Below, one piece after another: positions 22,069 to 30,179 of a stretch of DNA of 64,000 nucleotides. A model generated the notes under the pieces. The model was given only the letters and a program-made list of their open reading frames with translations, was not told where the DNA came from and searched no databases. Source of the DNA: Caulobacteraceae bacterium (lineage in GTDB: Bacteria > Pseudomonadota > Alphaproteobacteria > Caulobacterales > Caulobacteraceae); assembly GCA_030446805.1 (NCBI GenBank), contig JAUJMO010000001.1, forward strand, positions 251,580-315,579, read 5' to 3'. Positions within the stretch are counted from its first letter, which is position 1, and every line of letters begins with the position of its first letter. Both the position numbers and the translations under genes were made by a program.

Positions 22069-22321
22069 TCATTCAGAGTTCCAAGAGCGGCGGGTGAGTG
22101 GCGCAGGCGTGCCGCGCCCAGTCCGCAACTTGTTGGCGAGGGTCGCGGCTTGCATCCGCCGCCCTGGAAGGCCTAGCTAGCTGGGCATGGTCGCAGGCGT
22201 TTCAGCAGTCGAGATCGACGCTTTCATCTCGAAGTGGAACGACGCGCCCCGGCCCGCCCCGACCCCGAGCTTCGCGCTTCGCCTCCGCACGCCTCTGGGT
22301 CAGACACTTCGTCAACAGAAC

Positions 22322-23020
22322 CTAGCCAATCGCGAACACTGTCATCCACTCGGCACCGACACAGGCGTAGCCTCTTCGAGTGAGTTCCCTCAGAACTGCT
22401 CGCATGTGGGCAGCCCCATACACGACAGCGATCGACGTAGTCGGCTCGGCCCCCTTAAGCTGCTCGCCGAGCCGTTCAACCAACCTAGCGTCGCGGGCTT
22501 GCAGGATGGCGCGGTCGAGGAATGCGGTTTCTTCGCTCCAGCTTAGAAGCTCTTTCTGGGTTGCTGCGTCATCCATCGTTAGACCCGCCGCCAGTTTTTC
22601 GCGGGTGCCGAACCAACGACGTTTCAACCCAATGCAGGGTGCGGCGACATATGCTAGCAGTCGCAGCCAGAGGGGGACTCCGAGCCAGCCAAGCCTGAAC
22701 TCATCGGGGGACAGGTCCGCGTGGACGATAGCGGTCCCCGGTGCGCCCGCTGGAGGATAAGGCGGCTGAATAACGAGGTTGAGCTTCGCTGAGCCCGCAA
22801 GCCACCGATAGGACCGCGTGATGCGCTTCGTGATGGGTGAGTTCACCCCTTCGATCAAGACGATGTCATGTGAGAAGGCGTCGCCGTACACGGCGGCATA
22901 GAAGGCGGGTTCTCCCACATGGAGCATCGGAAAGAGCGTGACGGTCCTGCCGCCCGCAGCCTCGCGAAAACTTAGGCGGGCCGCTCGAACGCCCCATCGA
23001 GTGCTCTCAACGATTTGCAT
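22322..23020 (-). CDS. TraB/PrgY (Tiki)-like membrane protein, island cargo
   Basis: 232 residues. The layout resembles the TraB/PrgY family: an early histidine in LFPMLHVGEPAFYAA, an acidic strand IVLIEGVNSP, and a late VVYGAAHMRAVLREL. The family is proposed to be metalloproteases or regulators of peptide signals. One membrane-spanning segment (WLGVPLWLRLLAYVAAPCIGL) lies mid-protein. ATG 23020 is used; an in-frame run extends further upstream but is Arg-rich without homology. Codon use is less GC-biased than in core genes. The family call is from pattern only and needs a profile search. Confidence 0.55.
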   Translation of the reverse strand: MQIVESTRWGVRAARLSFREAAGGRTVTLFPMLHVGEPAFYAAVYGDAFSHDIVLIEGVNSPITKRITRSYRWLAGSAKLNLVIQPPYPPAGAPGTAIVHADLSPDEFRLGWLGVPLWLRLLAYVAAPCIGLKRRWFGTREKLAAGLTMDDAATQKELLSWSEETAFLDRAILQARDARLVERLGEQLKGAEPTTSIAVVYGAAHMRAVLRELTRRGYACVGAEWMTVFAIG

Positions 23021-23467
23021 AGGGCAGCCCATCGGGAGTCTCGGCAGCCGCTTTGTCAGACGGCAGCAGGCTTGGTCCAGCCGGTAATTTGCTGATCTCC
23101 TCCGAAAGGCTGAGCGACATCTCAGCCACGCAGCTCTCGGTGCCATGCTCCCGAACCCCGAGCGTCGCGCTTTCCCCCGCCTCGCCCGCAGGCTTTGTGA
23201 GGCGCATTTGTTTCACTCATCCAGCCCAAAAAGGCGTTCCTCGCCAGAGCGGAAGCCGCATGCAGCTTCGCCCTACCTGACTAACGCAGAATTATGCAGA
23301 CGGAGAGCAGCTCCGGGTTAGCGTGGAGGCGTCATAACTGGTCCGGCACGCCGTGAGCGGACGGCGGGTGACATTTCTCAACCTTCGACTCCCGTGCGCC
23401 TTTGCAAGTCGCTTACGCCCAGGCAACCTGAGGTTAGCTTTCGCTGAAGCCGAAGGACTGACGCCGC
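23021..23467. other. Gene-free stretch between the TraB-like and KAP genes
   Basis: About 450 bp with no supported gene. It must hold the divergent promoters of both neighbours. It also contains copy A (23152-23213) of a short element found again at 26129-26190. No tRNA, hairpin terminator or integrase remnant is apparent. Confidence 0.6.
23152..23213 (-). repeat. Short dispersed element, copy A
   Basis: An imperfect match to 26129-26190, best over CCCCGCCTC ... GCAGGCTT. On the minus strand both can be read as similar peptides (KPAGEAG versus KPAAEAG). The two copies lie in the two different island segments. Whether this is a repeat family or a decayed coding end is open. Confidence 0.4.
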
Positions 23468-24814
23468 ATGCGCCTTTTCCCACCACCTCTGAACATCGAT
23501 CCGGAGAAGGGCTTTGATCAAGGGGCCGACCTTTTCGAACAGGCCGAGATGGGACGCGGCTTGAAGAATTTGGTCCAGGTGGCGTCGGACCCGTTGGTGC
23601 TCGCGCTCGACGGCGATTGGGGCACCGGCAAATCGACCTTCCTCCAGATGTGGGCGGGCGAGCTTCGCAACGACGGCTTCCCCGTCATCTACTTCGATGC
23701 CTTCAAGTACGACTACATTGAGGACGCGTTTACCGCGCTGGCCGGCGAAATTGTGGGCCTGGCCGAGGAACATCGCCGTGAGAACACGCCAACCGCTCAG
23801 CGCTTCCTCGACAAGGCTGTAGACGCCAGCAAGGTAGTTCTTCGAAGCGGTGCCAAGATAGGCGTCAAGGCCGCAACCCTCGCCGCCCTTTCGGACGAGG
23901 ACTACGCAAAGATCGCAGGCGCGCTGTCCGATGAAGCCGGCTCTCTTACCGACAAGGCGCTTGGAGAACTACTCAAGGGGCAGCGCAAGAGCAAAGAAAC
24001 GCTCGACGCCTTTCGCCAAGCGCTGCAGGAGCTTCCGGAGCTTCTGGCGCCAGGGGCCGATAAGCCTCTCGTGTTCATCATTGACGAACTCGATCGCTGC
24101 CGCCCTGCGTTCGCTCTGCAGCTGCTCGAGCGCATGAAGCACTTTTTCAGTGTGCCCCGCGTGCACTTCGTGCTCGGCGCTCACCTTGCCCAGCTACGGA
24201 ACTCCGTCGTGGCGACGTATGGTCCAGGGGTGGACGCCCACGTCTACCTCCAAAAATTCATCCACCTGGTTTTCACGCTGAACCACGCCACTGGCCGGTA
24301 CGAACGGCCAAGCCGCAGGTACCTGCAGTACCTGTCGAAAGTCCTCGAGTTCAGAAGGGAGGACGCGCGAGTGGTGTCGATTACCACGGACATCATAGAC
24401 CACGTGGCTGCCTCCAAGCAGCTGACGCTACGGACGATCGAACGGATTATGAGCGTCTTCGCGGTAGCGCTGGCCTACACCACGGAAAGGCACTTCCGGC
24501 CGCCGCCGCTGATCGGGGGACTAGCCATCATGAAGGTGATCGCGCCCGATCTCTACGAGAAGGCAAAACGCGGAACACTGCAGTTTTCTGAAGTGCAGGC
24601 ATTGTTCCGCCTGGAGGCGAGTGGCCCGGGGGAGGCGCAGGTGAATACCGACTGGTTCGAGGATTGGTGGCGGTATTGCACCGACCCGAGCATGTCGGAA
24701 GAAGGGATTAGGCGGGTAGGCCAGGGCACTTGGCAGTACAGTTTTGGTGAGCGCGATACGATCCTTCCCATGCTCTGCCGCGGCGTCATGGATGCGTTCT
24801 CTCCCCCGGCTTAG
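23468..24814 (+). CDS. KAP-family P-loop NTPase
   Basis: 448 residues. Walker A is GDWGTGKSTFLQ (near 49-60), an early FDAFKYDYIEDAF segment is typical of KAP proteins, and Walker B is LVFIIDELDRCRP (near 201-213). The downstream helix FSVPRVHFVLGAH and sensor-like KFIHLVF also fit. Transmembrane inserts seen in many KAP NTPases are absent, so this one is probably soluble. KAP NTPases occur in phage-exclusion genes such as F-plasmid pifA and in many defence islands. Here it sits alone on its strand between a TraB-like and an AbiU2/HEPN-like gene. The biochemical role is unknown; defence is inference from context. Confidence 0.85.
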   Translation: MRLFPPPLNIDPEKGFDQGADLFEQAEMGRGLKNLVQVASDPLVLALDGDWGTGKSTFLQMWAGELRNDGFPVIYFDAFKYDYIEDAFTALAGEIVGLAEEHRRENTPTAQRFLDKAVDASKVVLRSGAKIGVKAATLAALSDEDYAKIAGALSDEAGSLTDKALGELLKGQRKSKETLDAFRQALQELPELLAPGADKPLVFIIDELDRCRPAFALQLLERMKHFFSVPRVHFVLGAHLAQLRNSVVATYGPGVDAHVYLQKFIHLVFTLNHATGRYERPSRRYLQYLSKVLEFRREDARVVSITTDIIDHVAASKQLTLRTIERIMSVFAVALAYTTERHFRPPPLIGGLAIMKVIAPDLYEKAKRGTLQFSEVQALFRLEASGPGEAQVNTDWFEDWWRYCTDPSMSEEGIRRVGQGTWQYSFGERDTILPMLCRGVMDAFSPPA

Positions 24815-24921
24815 TGGGGCGTGGGAAGAGTAAGGCGAAATCATCGAGTCGCATTGGCGGTGTCGCAACGAGTCGCAACGCCACTTTTCGACCGACCTAA
24901 GTGGTTGAGAAGATCGCGCGA

Positions 24922-24972
24922 GTGACGGGACTCGAACCCCAGACTTTCCAACGTGACAGGCCGGCGCTCAGA
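24922..24972 (-). pseudogene. Partial tRNA-Asp-like sequence
   Basis: Read on the minus strand it has CCGGC + CTGTCAC + GTTGG, an anticodon arm with anticodon GTC where two pairs have become G-T, followed by GGGGTTCGAGTCCCG, a T arm. The acceptor 5' half and D arm are not recognisable. It looks like the 3' part of a tRNA-Asp, either a decayed tRNA or the footprint of another attachment event. Confidence 0.55.
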
Positions 24973-25011
24973 GACATTCCTCGAAGCGGTTATGCTCCTG
25001 ATAGGTTCTCG

Positions 25012-25699
25012 TCATCGAGTGCGGTCGGCCACTGCCTCCCAAAGCCATAGCGCACTCTGGTGCGCTGACTGCTCGCGCCACAGGACCACTTCACCACTAA
25101 CGATGAAGCACAGATCTTCAACTGATGATTTGGCGTCAGCGATAAGGTCTCGGAGCTGACGGTACTCAGGTCGCGGAGGTAGCACCTCGAAGCGCAGTTC
25201 ATGAGCGATGTTCTCGTCTCTGAACGTTCGCACGAGCTGTACGCGATTTGGCTCCTCTTTTTCGAGGCCGGCCAGTCGCTCGCCAAAAGCGCTCGATCCG
25301 CTCTGCAATGCGCGCCGGGTTATCGGCTGGGTTAGGCCAGTTCCACGCGTCTTCGATGAACCAGGCGGCCACCCCGGGAAGCGCGAGTAGGTCTCGGCAG
25401 ACCGGGAAGCTTATGCGGTTCGTGCGAAGTGCGCCGAACCGCGACGGTGGATCAAAGACTCGCGTGACAATCACGACCTGAGCGTCGCGCAGGGCCCGCT
25501 CGATAAGCCATGCCGCCTCATTGGCGGGGGAGGCGGCAACCCCTTTCCGCACGTCGCCACGATTGGCCAGAACCCACCATGCTTCTTCGCTCGCACGCGC
25601 AAGCTCAACCGTTTGCAGCAGTCGACGGGCGGAGTGGCGTAGCTTGGCGACGACATCACTCAGATCGGATGGAGGATCGTCCGGGGCTCTGGCCATCAT
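25012..25699 (-). pseudogene. AbiU2/HEPN-like protein, split by a one-base frameshift
   Basis: Two overlapping reading frames together give a plausible 228-residue helical protein. The first covers 25699 to about 25285 (starts MMARAPDDP, includes VVIVTRVFDPPSRFG). The second continues to 25012 (FGERLAGLEKEEPN, then FRDENIAHELRF). They join if one base is removed from the A run at 25285-25288. RDENIAH fits the RX4-6H RNase motif of HEPN toxins, and the layout resembles the AbiU2 abortive-infection domain. Whether the shift is real, programmed or a sequencing error cannot be decided from one sequence. It faces the KAP gene convergently. Confidence 0.6.
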
Positions 25700-25979
25700 T
25701 GCTCCGCTGGCGATCGGGGCGATCGCGCTGCCGGCCGTGCTGGTGTTGATGCTGTTAGGGGAAGCGTTCGGACAGAAGCCAGGAGACGTCGACCGGTGCG
25801 CTCAGACCGAAGCGTTTTAGCAGTCGACGGACAAATCAGGTCGACGAGTAGGGCGTCGGGCGCACCACCCAGAGAGGCCCCGGTAGGTTTTGCAGGCAGC
25901 TGGTAAGTCCTTGATCCATTTGAGCGCGCACTGGGCGGGTTTTTCAAGCAAGCCCCTGTAACGACACACTCTCTACCCG

Positions 25980-26026
25980 CTTTACACGGAGAGGGTCGGG
26001 GGTTCGATCCCCTCGCCGCCCACCAT
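25980..26026 (+). repeat. 47-bp direct repeat copy 2 (tRNA-Val 3' end)
   Basis: Identical to 22022-22068. Five additional bases to its left (ACCCG) are shared with copy 3 but not with the tRNA, which shows that copies 2 and 3 are related as element ends. Confidence 0.9.
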
Positions 26027-26128
26027 CCTTCGCCTAAGCCTCTCGCGGGGGAGCGCTTTCGCACTCAGCTGAGAACAAGGCGTGGGGCTGAGTGGTGACC
26101 AGCCTGGCGTCCGTAACGCCCCCGCCAC

Positions 26129-26190
26129 GCGGACCCGAGCTCTGCTCTTCTCCCCGCCTCAGCCGCAGGCTTCGTGCGCCTGGTTTGCAT
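26129..26190 (-). repeat. Short dispersed element, copy B
   Basis: Partner of 23152-23213, imperfect. Located just right of repeat copy 2, in the leader of the small gene of segment 2. Confidence 0.4.
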
Positions 26191-26367
26191 GCTTCGCGCT
26201 CGCCGATCCGCTGGCGCTTTGCCTGTAGCACGCGCCGCTTTCCGGGCAGCTTGGGCGATGCAGCTACGGCCCCTCAACCCGTAACCGATTCTCTCGACAC
26301 AACCCCAGGGCGGCAACCACGAATTAGCTTTCGCCGGCTAGGGCTAGCGGGGGTCCCGAGTTCCATC

Positions 26368-26799
26368 ATGTCCGCTCTCGCTCGAAACGATCATCTGAAG
26401 CCCTGCATAACGATCGCACGGGATCGTCACGCGCCGCGCCTCTTGGTCACGCTCAGGGGAGCGCTGAGCGGTCGATCCGTCGCCCAGAGTCTCAGCCAGG
26501 TCTATCTGTCGGACCCTGAAGTCACTCGCCTCGACATGCTGTTCGACCTCACAGAGTACGAAGGGTCGGTCGGAAACGACGACGTCGAGGCGATCGTCGC
26601 GGCGTACAAGCAGAGCAACTCCGATCCACTCCATCCCTGCCGCACCGCCTTTGTGACGCCAGATCCATACTTTGACGATTGGGCGGTGGTGATGAGCTTC
26701 CAGTTCACTGGACGCGAACATCGAGCGTTCGCCAGTTTCGGCGCGGCGGAGGCCTTCCTGGCGGACCCCATGGAGCAGCGGCTACCCTTCACAGCGTAG
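26368..26799 (+). CDS. Small protein of unknown function, island segment 2
   Basis: 143 residues, no signal peptide or membrane segment. The pattern of strands and helices (LLVTLRGALSG, LDMLFDLTEYEG, AFVTPDPYFDDWAVVMSF, FASFGAAEAFL) resembles SpoIIAA/STAS-like domains, where a conserved Asp lies in an FD-L context. This is fold-level resemblance only. ATG 26368 is preferred; the open frame extends upstream but overlaps repeat-like sequence. It is the only gene in the 1-kb second segment. Confidence 0.65.
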   Translation: MSALARNDHLKPCITIARDRHAPRLLVTLRGALSGRSVAQSLSQVYLSDPEVTRLDMLFDLTEYEGSVGNDDVEAIVAAYKQSNSDPLHPCRTAFVTPDPYFDDWAVVMSFQFTGREHRAFASFGAAEAFLADPMEQRLPFTA

Positions 26800-26971
26800 C
26801 TGTGCGCACCCCGGCGGGGTCGTGCCGCCAGGCGCACATCTGAACGCCCCCTCGGCTTGAGCAGCAGCCTGACCCCCCGAGTTTTGCACCACGCATGTGA
26901 GTGATCGATGAGGATGGGGACTCTCGAGCGCGGTTTTTCGCCCATTGCCCCAAGCGACTGATGTGCACCCG

Positions 26972-27018
26972 CTTTACACGGAGAGGGTGCGGGGGTTCGA
27001 TCCCTCGCCGCCCACCAT
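26972..27018 (+). repeat. Direct repeat copy 3 (tRNA-Val 3' end, diverged)
   Basis: Matches the tRNA 3' end except for one inserted G after GAGGGT and one missing C in the CCCC run before CTCGCC; the two indels cancel in length. The divergence suggests it is older than copy 2 or has been free of selection longer. It marks the right end of the island. Confidence 0.85.
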
Positions 27019-27029
27019 CCCCGGCGGGG

Positions 27030-28328
27030 TCAGGCCTGGCTTTCGCCGACAGGCGCCAGCGCCGCCCGCGAGGCTTCGGCCAGCGCCTCCAACTCCTCCA
27101 CGGCGTCCACGTCCCCCGCCGTTCTCAGCGCCTCAGCCAGGGCGCCCGCCGCCCGGGCGTAGGCCGGATCGCCCAGGATCGCCTGGACGCCCTCTCTGAC
27201 TGCTTCCGCCGGGGCGTTCGCATCCAGCCGCAGGCCGGCGCCGCGCAGGGCGATGCGGCTGGCGTTGTCGGCCTGGTCGCGGCCCATGGGGATGGCCAGC
27301 ACGGGGACGCCGTGGCGGATGGCGCGCACGGCCGTGCCGTGGCCGGCGTGGGTGACGAGCAGGGAGGCCTGGGGGATCAGGGCGTCGTGGCTGGCGCTTT
27401 GCAGCACCAGGGTGTGCTCCGGGGCGGGGAAGTCGGCCGGGGCCAGCGCCGGACCCAGCGTGACCACCCCGCGAACGGGGAGGGGCGCCAAGGCCTCGAT
27501 CGCGCGGCGGATCTGAGCCGTCTGGCTCTGGAAGAAGGTGCTGAAGGAGACCACCACCAGCGGGCGCGGGTCGTCCGGCGCCCAGGGAGAGCTCCAGCCG
27601 GCCGTCCAGGACGGGTCCTCCACCACCGGGCCGATGTAGCGGAAGCGTTCCGGCGGAGGGGCCGCAGTGGGGAAGTCCCAGGCCCGGCTGACGCCCAGGA
27701 GGACGCGGTCCGCCGCGTTCAGCTGATCCAGCAGATGGGGCAGGGGCTGCAGCCCGACCGCCTCGCGCGCTGCATTGAGCGCCGGGCGCCCGGCGTCGAA
27801 CAATTGGCGCGTGACCGCTCTGACCATGGTGTCACGCACCCGGTCCGCTTCCGTCTCGGCCGGCGCAAAGCCCGTGCCGAAGGGCGGCTGCTGCAGCGGG
27901 TCGGGAAAGGACCAGACATTGGTGGTGAACAGGGCCAGCGGCAGGCCGGCGGCTTCCGCCGCGGCCATGACGCCGAACAGCAGCTCCTGGCTGACCACCA
28001 CCTCCGGGCGGAGCTCGGCGATCGCCTCCAGCGTGTCCTGGGCGTAGGCCAGGGCCGGTCCGGCGATCACGCCGTCCAGCAGGCGCTGGAGCACGCCCGC
28101 GGGATTGTCCGGCTCCCATTCCCGCACCGGGTCGCTTTCCGGGCGCTTGTCGGCCCGGTTGGGCGCTCGCCGCCAGCTACGGAACCCCAGGTCCGCCACG
28201 TCGCCCCGGTTGGCCGCGTCGCTCAGGACGGTGACCGCGTGCCCCCGCGCGGCCAGCCGCCGGGCGACTGTGATCGTGGGCGGCACGTGGCCGCCGCCCT
28301 CCCAGGTGCAGAAGAGGTAGCGGCTCAG
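27030..28328 (-). CDS. GT-B glycosyltransferase (UGT/MGT type)
   Basis: About 432 residues. The C-terminal nucleotide-sugar signature is clear: LVTHAGHGTAVRAIRHGVPVLAIPMGRDQADNA (shown here as the segments THAGHGTAVRAIRHG and MGRDQADNA). The N-terminal acceptor domain has VARRLAARGHAVTVL. The conserved opening WEGGGHVPP lies upstream of the first GTG (28286), so the real start must be earlier. The only near candidate is CTG 28328, which overlaps the phaC stop. The protein probably glycosylates a lipid or small natural product. It directly follows phaC on the same strand. Confidence 0.82.
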   Translation of the reverse strand: MSRYLFCTWEGGGHVPPTITVARRLAARGHAVTVLSDAANRGDVADLGFRSWRRAPNRADKRPESDPVREWEPDNPAGVLQRLLDGVIAGPALAYAQDTLEAIAELRPEVVVSQELLFGVMAAAEAAGLPLALFTTNVWSFPDPLQQPPFGTGFAPAETEADRVRDTMVRAVTRQLFDAGRPALNAAREAVGLQPLPHLLDQLNAADRVLLGVSRAWDFPTAAPPPERFRYIGPVVEDPSWTAGWSSPWAPDDPRPLVVVSFSTFFQSQTAQIRRAIEALAPLPVRGVVTLGPALAPADFPAPEHTLVLQSASHDALIPQASLLVTHAGHGTAVRAIRHGVPVLAIPMGRDQADNASRIALRGAGLRLDANAPAEAVREGVQAILGDPAYARAAGALAEALRTAGDVDAVEELEALAEASRAALAPVGESQA

Positions 28329-30145
28329 TGCCGGACGCGGACGTAGGAACCGGGAGCCGGCTCAAGGGCGGGCAGGGCGCCCGCGCCGGGCTCGCGGCCC
28401 GCCGCGGGCACGCGATCGTCGGCCGCCCGCTGGTCCAGCCAGGACTGCCAGTGCGGCCACCAGGAGCCCTCCTGTTTGGTCGCGCCCGCGAGCCATTCCC
28501 CTGCCGTGTCGGGTAGGGTGGGAGCCGGATTGGTCCAGTAGCCGTGCTTCTTGGCCGAGGGCGGGTTGATCATGCCGGCGTTGTGCCCCGAGCCGCCCAG
28601 AATGAAGCGGGTCTCGCCTCCGAACAGCTTGGCGCCCTTGAAGGTCTGCTCCCAGCCGGAGACGTGGTCGTCCTTGAGCGAGACCACCGTGAGCGGCGTG
28701 GTCACCGCCCCCATGTCCAGCGGGACGCCGTCGATGACGATGCCGCCGGGCTCGCGGACGCGGTTCTCCTGCAGCACCAGCCGGCCGTAGTCGTGCAGCA
28801 TGGCCGCGGGCATGCGCGAGGCGTCGGCGAACCACCACAGCAGGTCCGACGGTGCGGCCTCCTCGCCCATGAGGTAGTGGGCCACCACATTGTTCCAGAT
28901 CAGGTCGTTGGACCGGACCAGGCTGAACAGTTTGGCCAGATCGTGGGCTTCCACATAGCCGCGGTGATCGAGATAGCGCCGGAAGGCGGCCAACTGTTTC
29001 TCGTCGAGGAAGATGGACCAGTCGCCCATCTCTTCGAAGTCGATCAGGGTGGCGATCAGGGTGGCGGAGGCCACCCGGTCGCCCTCGCCGGTCGCCTGCA
29101 GATAGGCCAGCGCCAGGGCCGAGAGCGTCCCGCCCAGGCAGTAGGCCACGAGGTCGATCTCGCGCTCGCCCGTCGCCTGTTCGATGGCGTGCACGGCCGC
29201 GATCGGGCCGTCCTCGACATAGTCGGCCAGCGACTTGTGCCGGAGCGTCTCGTCGGGGTTGGCCCAGGAGAGCACGAACACCGTGTGCCCCTGGTCCACC
29301 AGCCATTTTAGGTAGCTCGACTTGGGCGTCAGGTCGAAAAGGTAGAACTTGTTCACCGTGGGCGGCACGAACAGCAAGGGCCGGCGGTACACGGTCTCGG
29401 TCGAGGGCGCGTACTGGATGAGCTGCATCAGCGCGTTCTGGAACACCACCGCGCCGGGCGTGGCGGCGATGTTGACCCCCAGTTCGAAGTCATGGTTCGA
29501 ACGCCGTTCCACCAGGCCCTGGCCCTTGGCCATGTCGCTCAGCAGGTTGGACAGGCCCTGGGCCAGGTTGAGACCGCCGGTGTCCAACGCCTTTTTCAGG
29601 GCGTCGGGGTTGGTCAGGGGATAGTTCGACGGCGAGGCCGCATTCAGGAACTGGCGGGTGAAGAAGTCCACCGTCGCGCGCTGACGCGCCGGCATGCCGA
29701 TCTCCGCGCCCGTCACCAGCTCCTGCAGCTGACGCGAGCCCAGCAGATAGGCCTGCTTCAGAGTGTCGAAGACGGGTTCCTCGGACCACAGCGGGCTGGA
29801 GAAGCGGCGGTCGCCCCGCGCCGGCGCGATCACCGGCGCCGCCTCCTGGCCCAGCGCCCGGCGCGCGGCGGAGGTCCAAAGCTCCGTCCACTCGCGCCAG
29901 GCCTTGGCCTGGGCTTCGGCCAGCTGGGCCGGACGGCTGGCGAGATTGACGGCGAAGGTGGAGAAGGCCTCCGCAATGGGGGCCGGATCAAAGGGCAGGG
30001 GATCGCCCGCACGGCCGAGCCTGCGGACGCCGGCCAGGGCCGCGTCCTGGGCGTTGGCCGTGAGCTCGCCGAAGACGCGGGCCGCCGCCACCGGATCGGG
30101 GGCCTTGGGCGGAACGGCCAGCAGGTACGACGACGAGTCGGTCAT
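28325..30145 (-). CDS. phaC: Class I poly(3-hydroxyalkanoate) synthase
   Basis: A 606-residue enzyme that polymerises (R)-3-hydroxyacyl-CoA into storage granules. The N-terminal PhaC domain (about 110-280) precedes an alpha/beta-hydrolase core with catalytic Cys336 in AYCLGGT, Asp493 in SLKDDHV and His521 in GSGHNAGM. Spacing matches characterised class I enzymes. The ATG at 30145 has AGAGG just upstream; the frame stays open for another 1.2 kb, but that is an artefact of GC bias over the LysR gene. The small ORF at 30180-30371 lies 34 bp upstream on the same strand. phaA, phaB and phasins are not in the window. Confidence 0.96.
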   Translation of the reverse strand: MTDSSSYLLAVPPKAPDPVAAARVFGELTANAQDAALAGVRRLGRAGDPLPFDPAPIAEAFSTFAVNLASRPAQLAEAQAKAWREWTELWTSAARRALGQEAAPVIAPARGDRRFSSPLWSEEPVFDTLKQAYLLGSRQLQELVTGAEIGMPARQRATVDFFTRQFLNAASPSNYPLTNPDALKKALDTGGLNLAQGLSNLLSDMAKGQGLVERRSNHDFELGVNIAATPGAVVFQNALMQLIQYAPSTETVYRRPLLFVPPTVNKFYLFDLTPKSSYLKWLVDQGHTVFVLSWANPDETLRHKSLADYVEDGPIAAVHAIEQATGEREIDLVAYCLGGTLSALALAYLQATGEGDRVASATLIATLIDFEEMGDWSIFLDEKQLAAFRRYLDHRGYVEAHDLAKLFSLVRSNDLIWNNVVAHYLMGEEAAPSDLLWWFADASRMPAAMLHDYGRLVLQENRVREPGGIVIDGVPLDMGAVTTPLTVVSLKDDHVSGWEQTFKGAKLFGGETRFILGGSGHNAGMINPPSAKKHGYWTNPAPTLPDTAGEWLAGATKQEGSWWPHWQSWLDQRAADDRVPAAGREPGAGALPALEPAPGSYVRVRH

Positions 30146-30179
30146 GAATCCTCTTTCCGCTTCGGCGGCTTCGGGCGGC

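Larger units (their letters stand above)
25700..26367. other. Gene-poor stretch spanning the segment boundary
   Basis: About 670 bp. Contents: the leader of the AbiU2-like gene; a short plus-strand reading at about 25689-25820 encoding one hydrophobic helix (LAIGAIALPAVLVLMLLGE) without a good start; the perfect 47-bp repeat at 25980-26026; and copy B of the short dispersed element at 26129-26190. No convincing gene. Confidence 0.6.
22068..27018 (+). mobile_element. Genomic island in tRNA-Val, two tandem segments, no integrase visible
   Basis: Bounded on the left by the intact tRNA-Val and on the right by a repeat of its 3' end at 26972-27018. A second, perfect repeat at 25980-26026 divides it into segment 1 (about 3.9 kb: TraB-like, KAP NTPase, AbiU2/HEPN-like) and segment 2 (about 1 kb: one small gene). 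Base and codon use look visibly less GC-biased than the flanks, gaps are long, and one gene is frameshifted. No integrase, relaxase or transposase was found, so the element is probably immobile by itself or a remnant. Which repeat belongs to the older insertion is not determined. Confidence 0.8.

Noticed and set aside
25689..25820. Short plus-strand peptide with one hydrophobic helix in the island
   Set aside because: No ATG, GTG or TTG start in frame near the hydrophobic part, and it overlaps the leader of the AbiU2-like gene.
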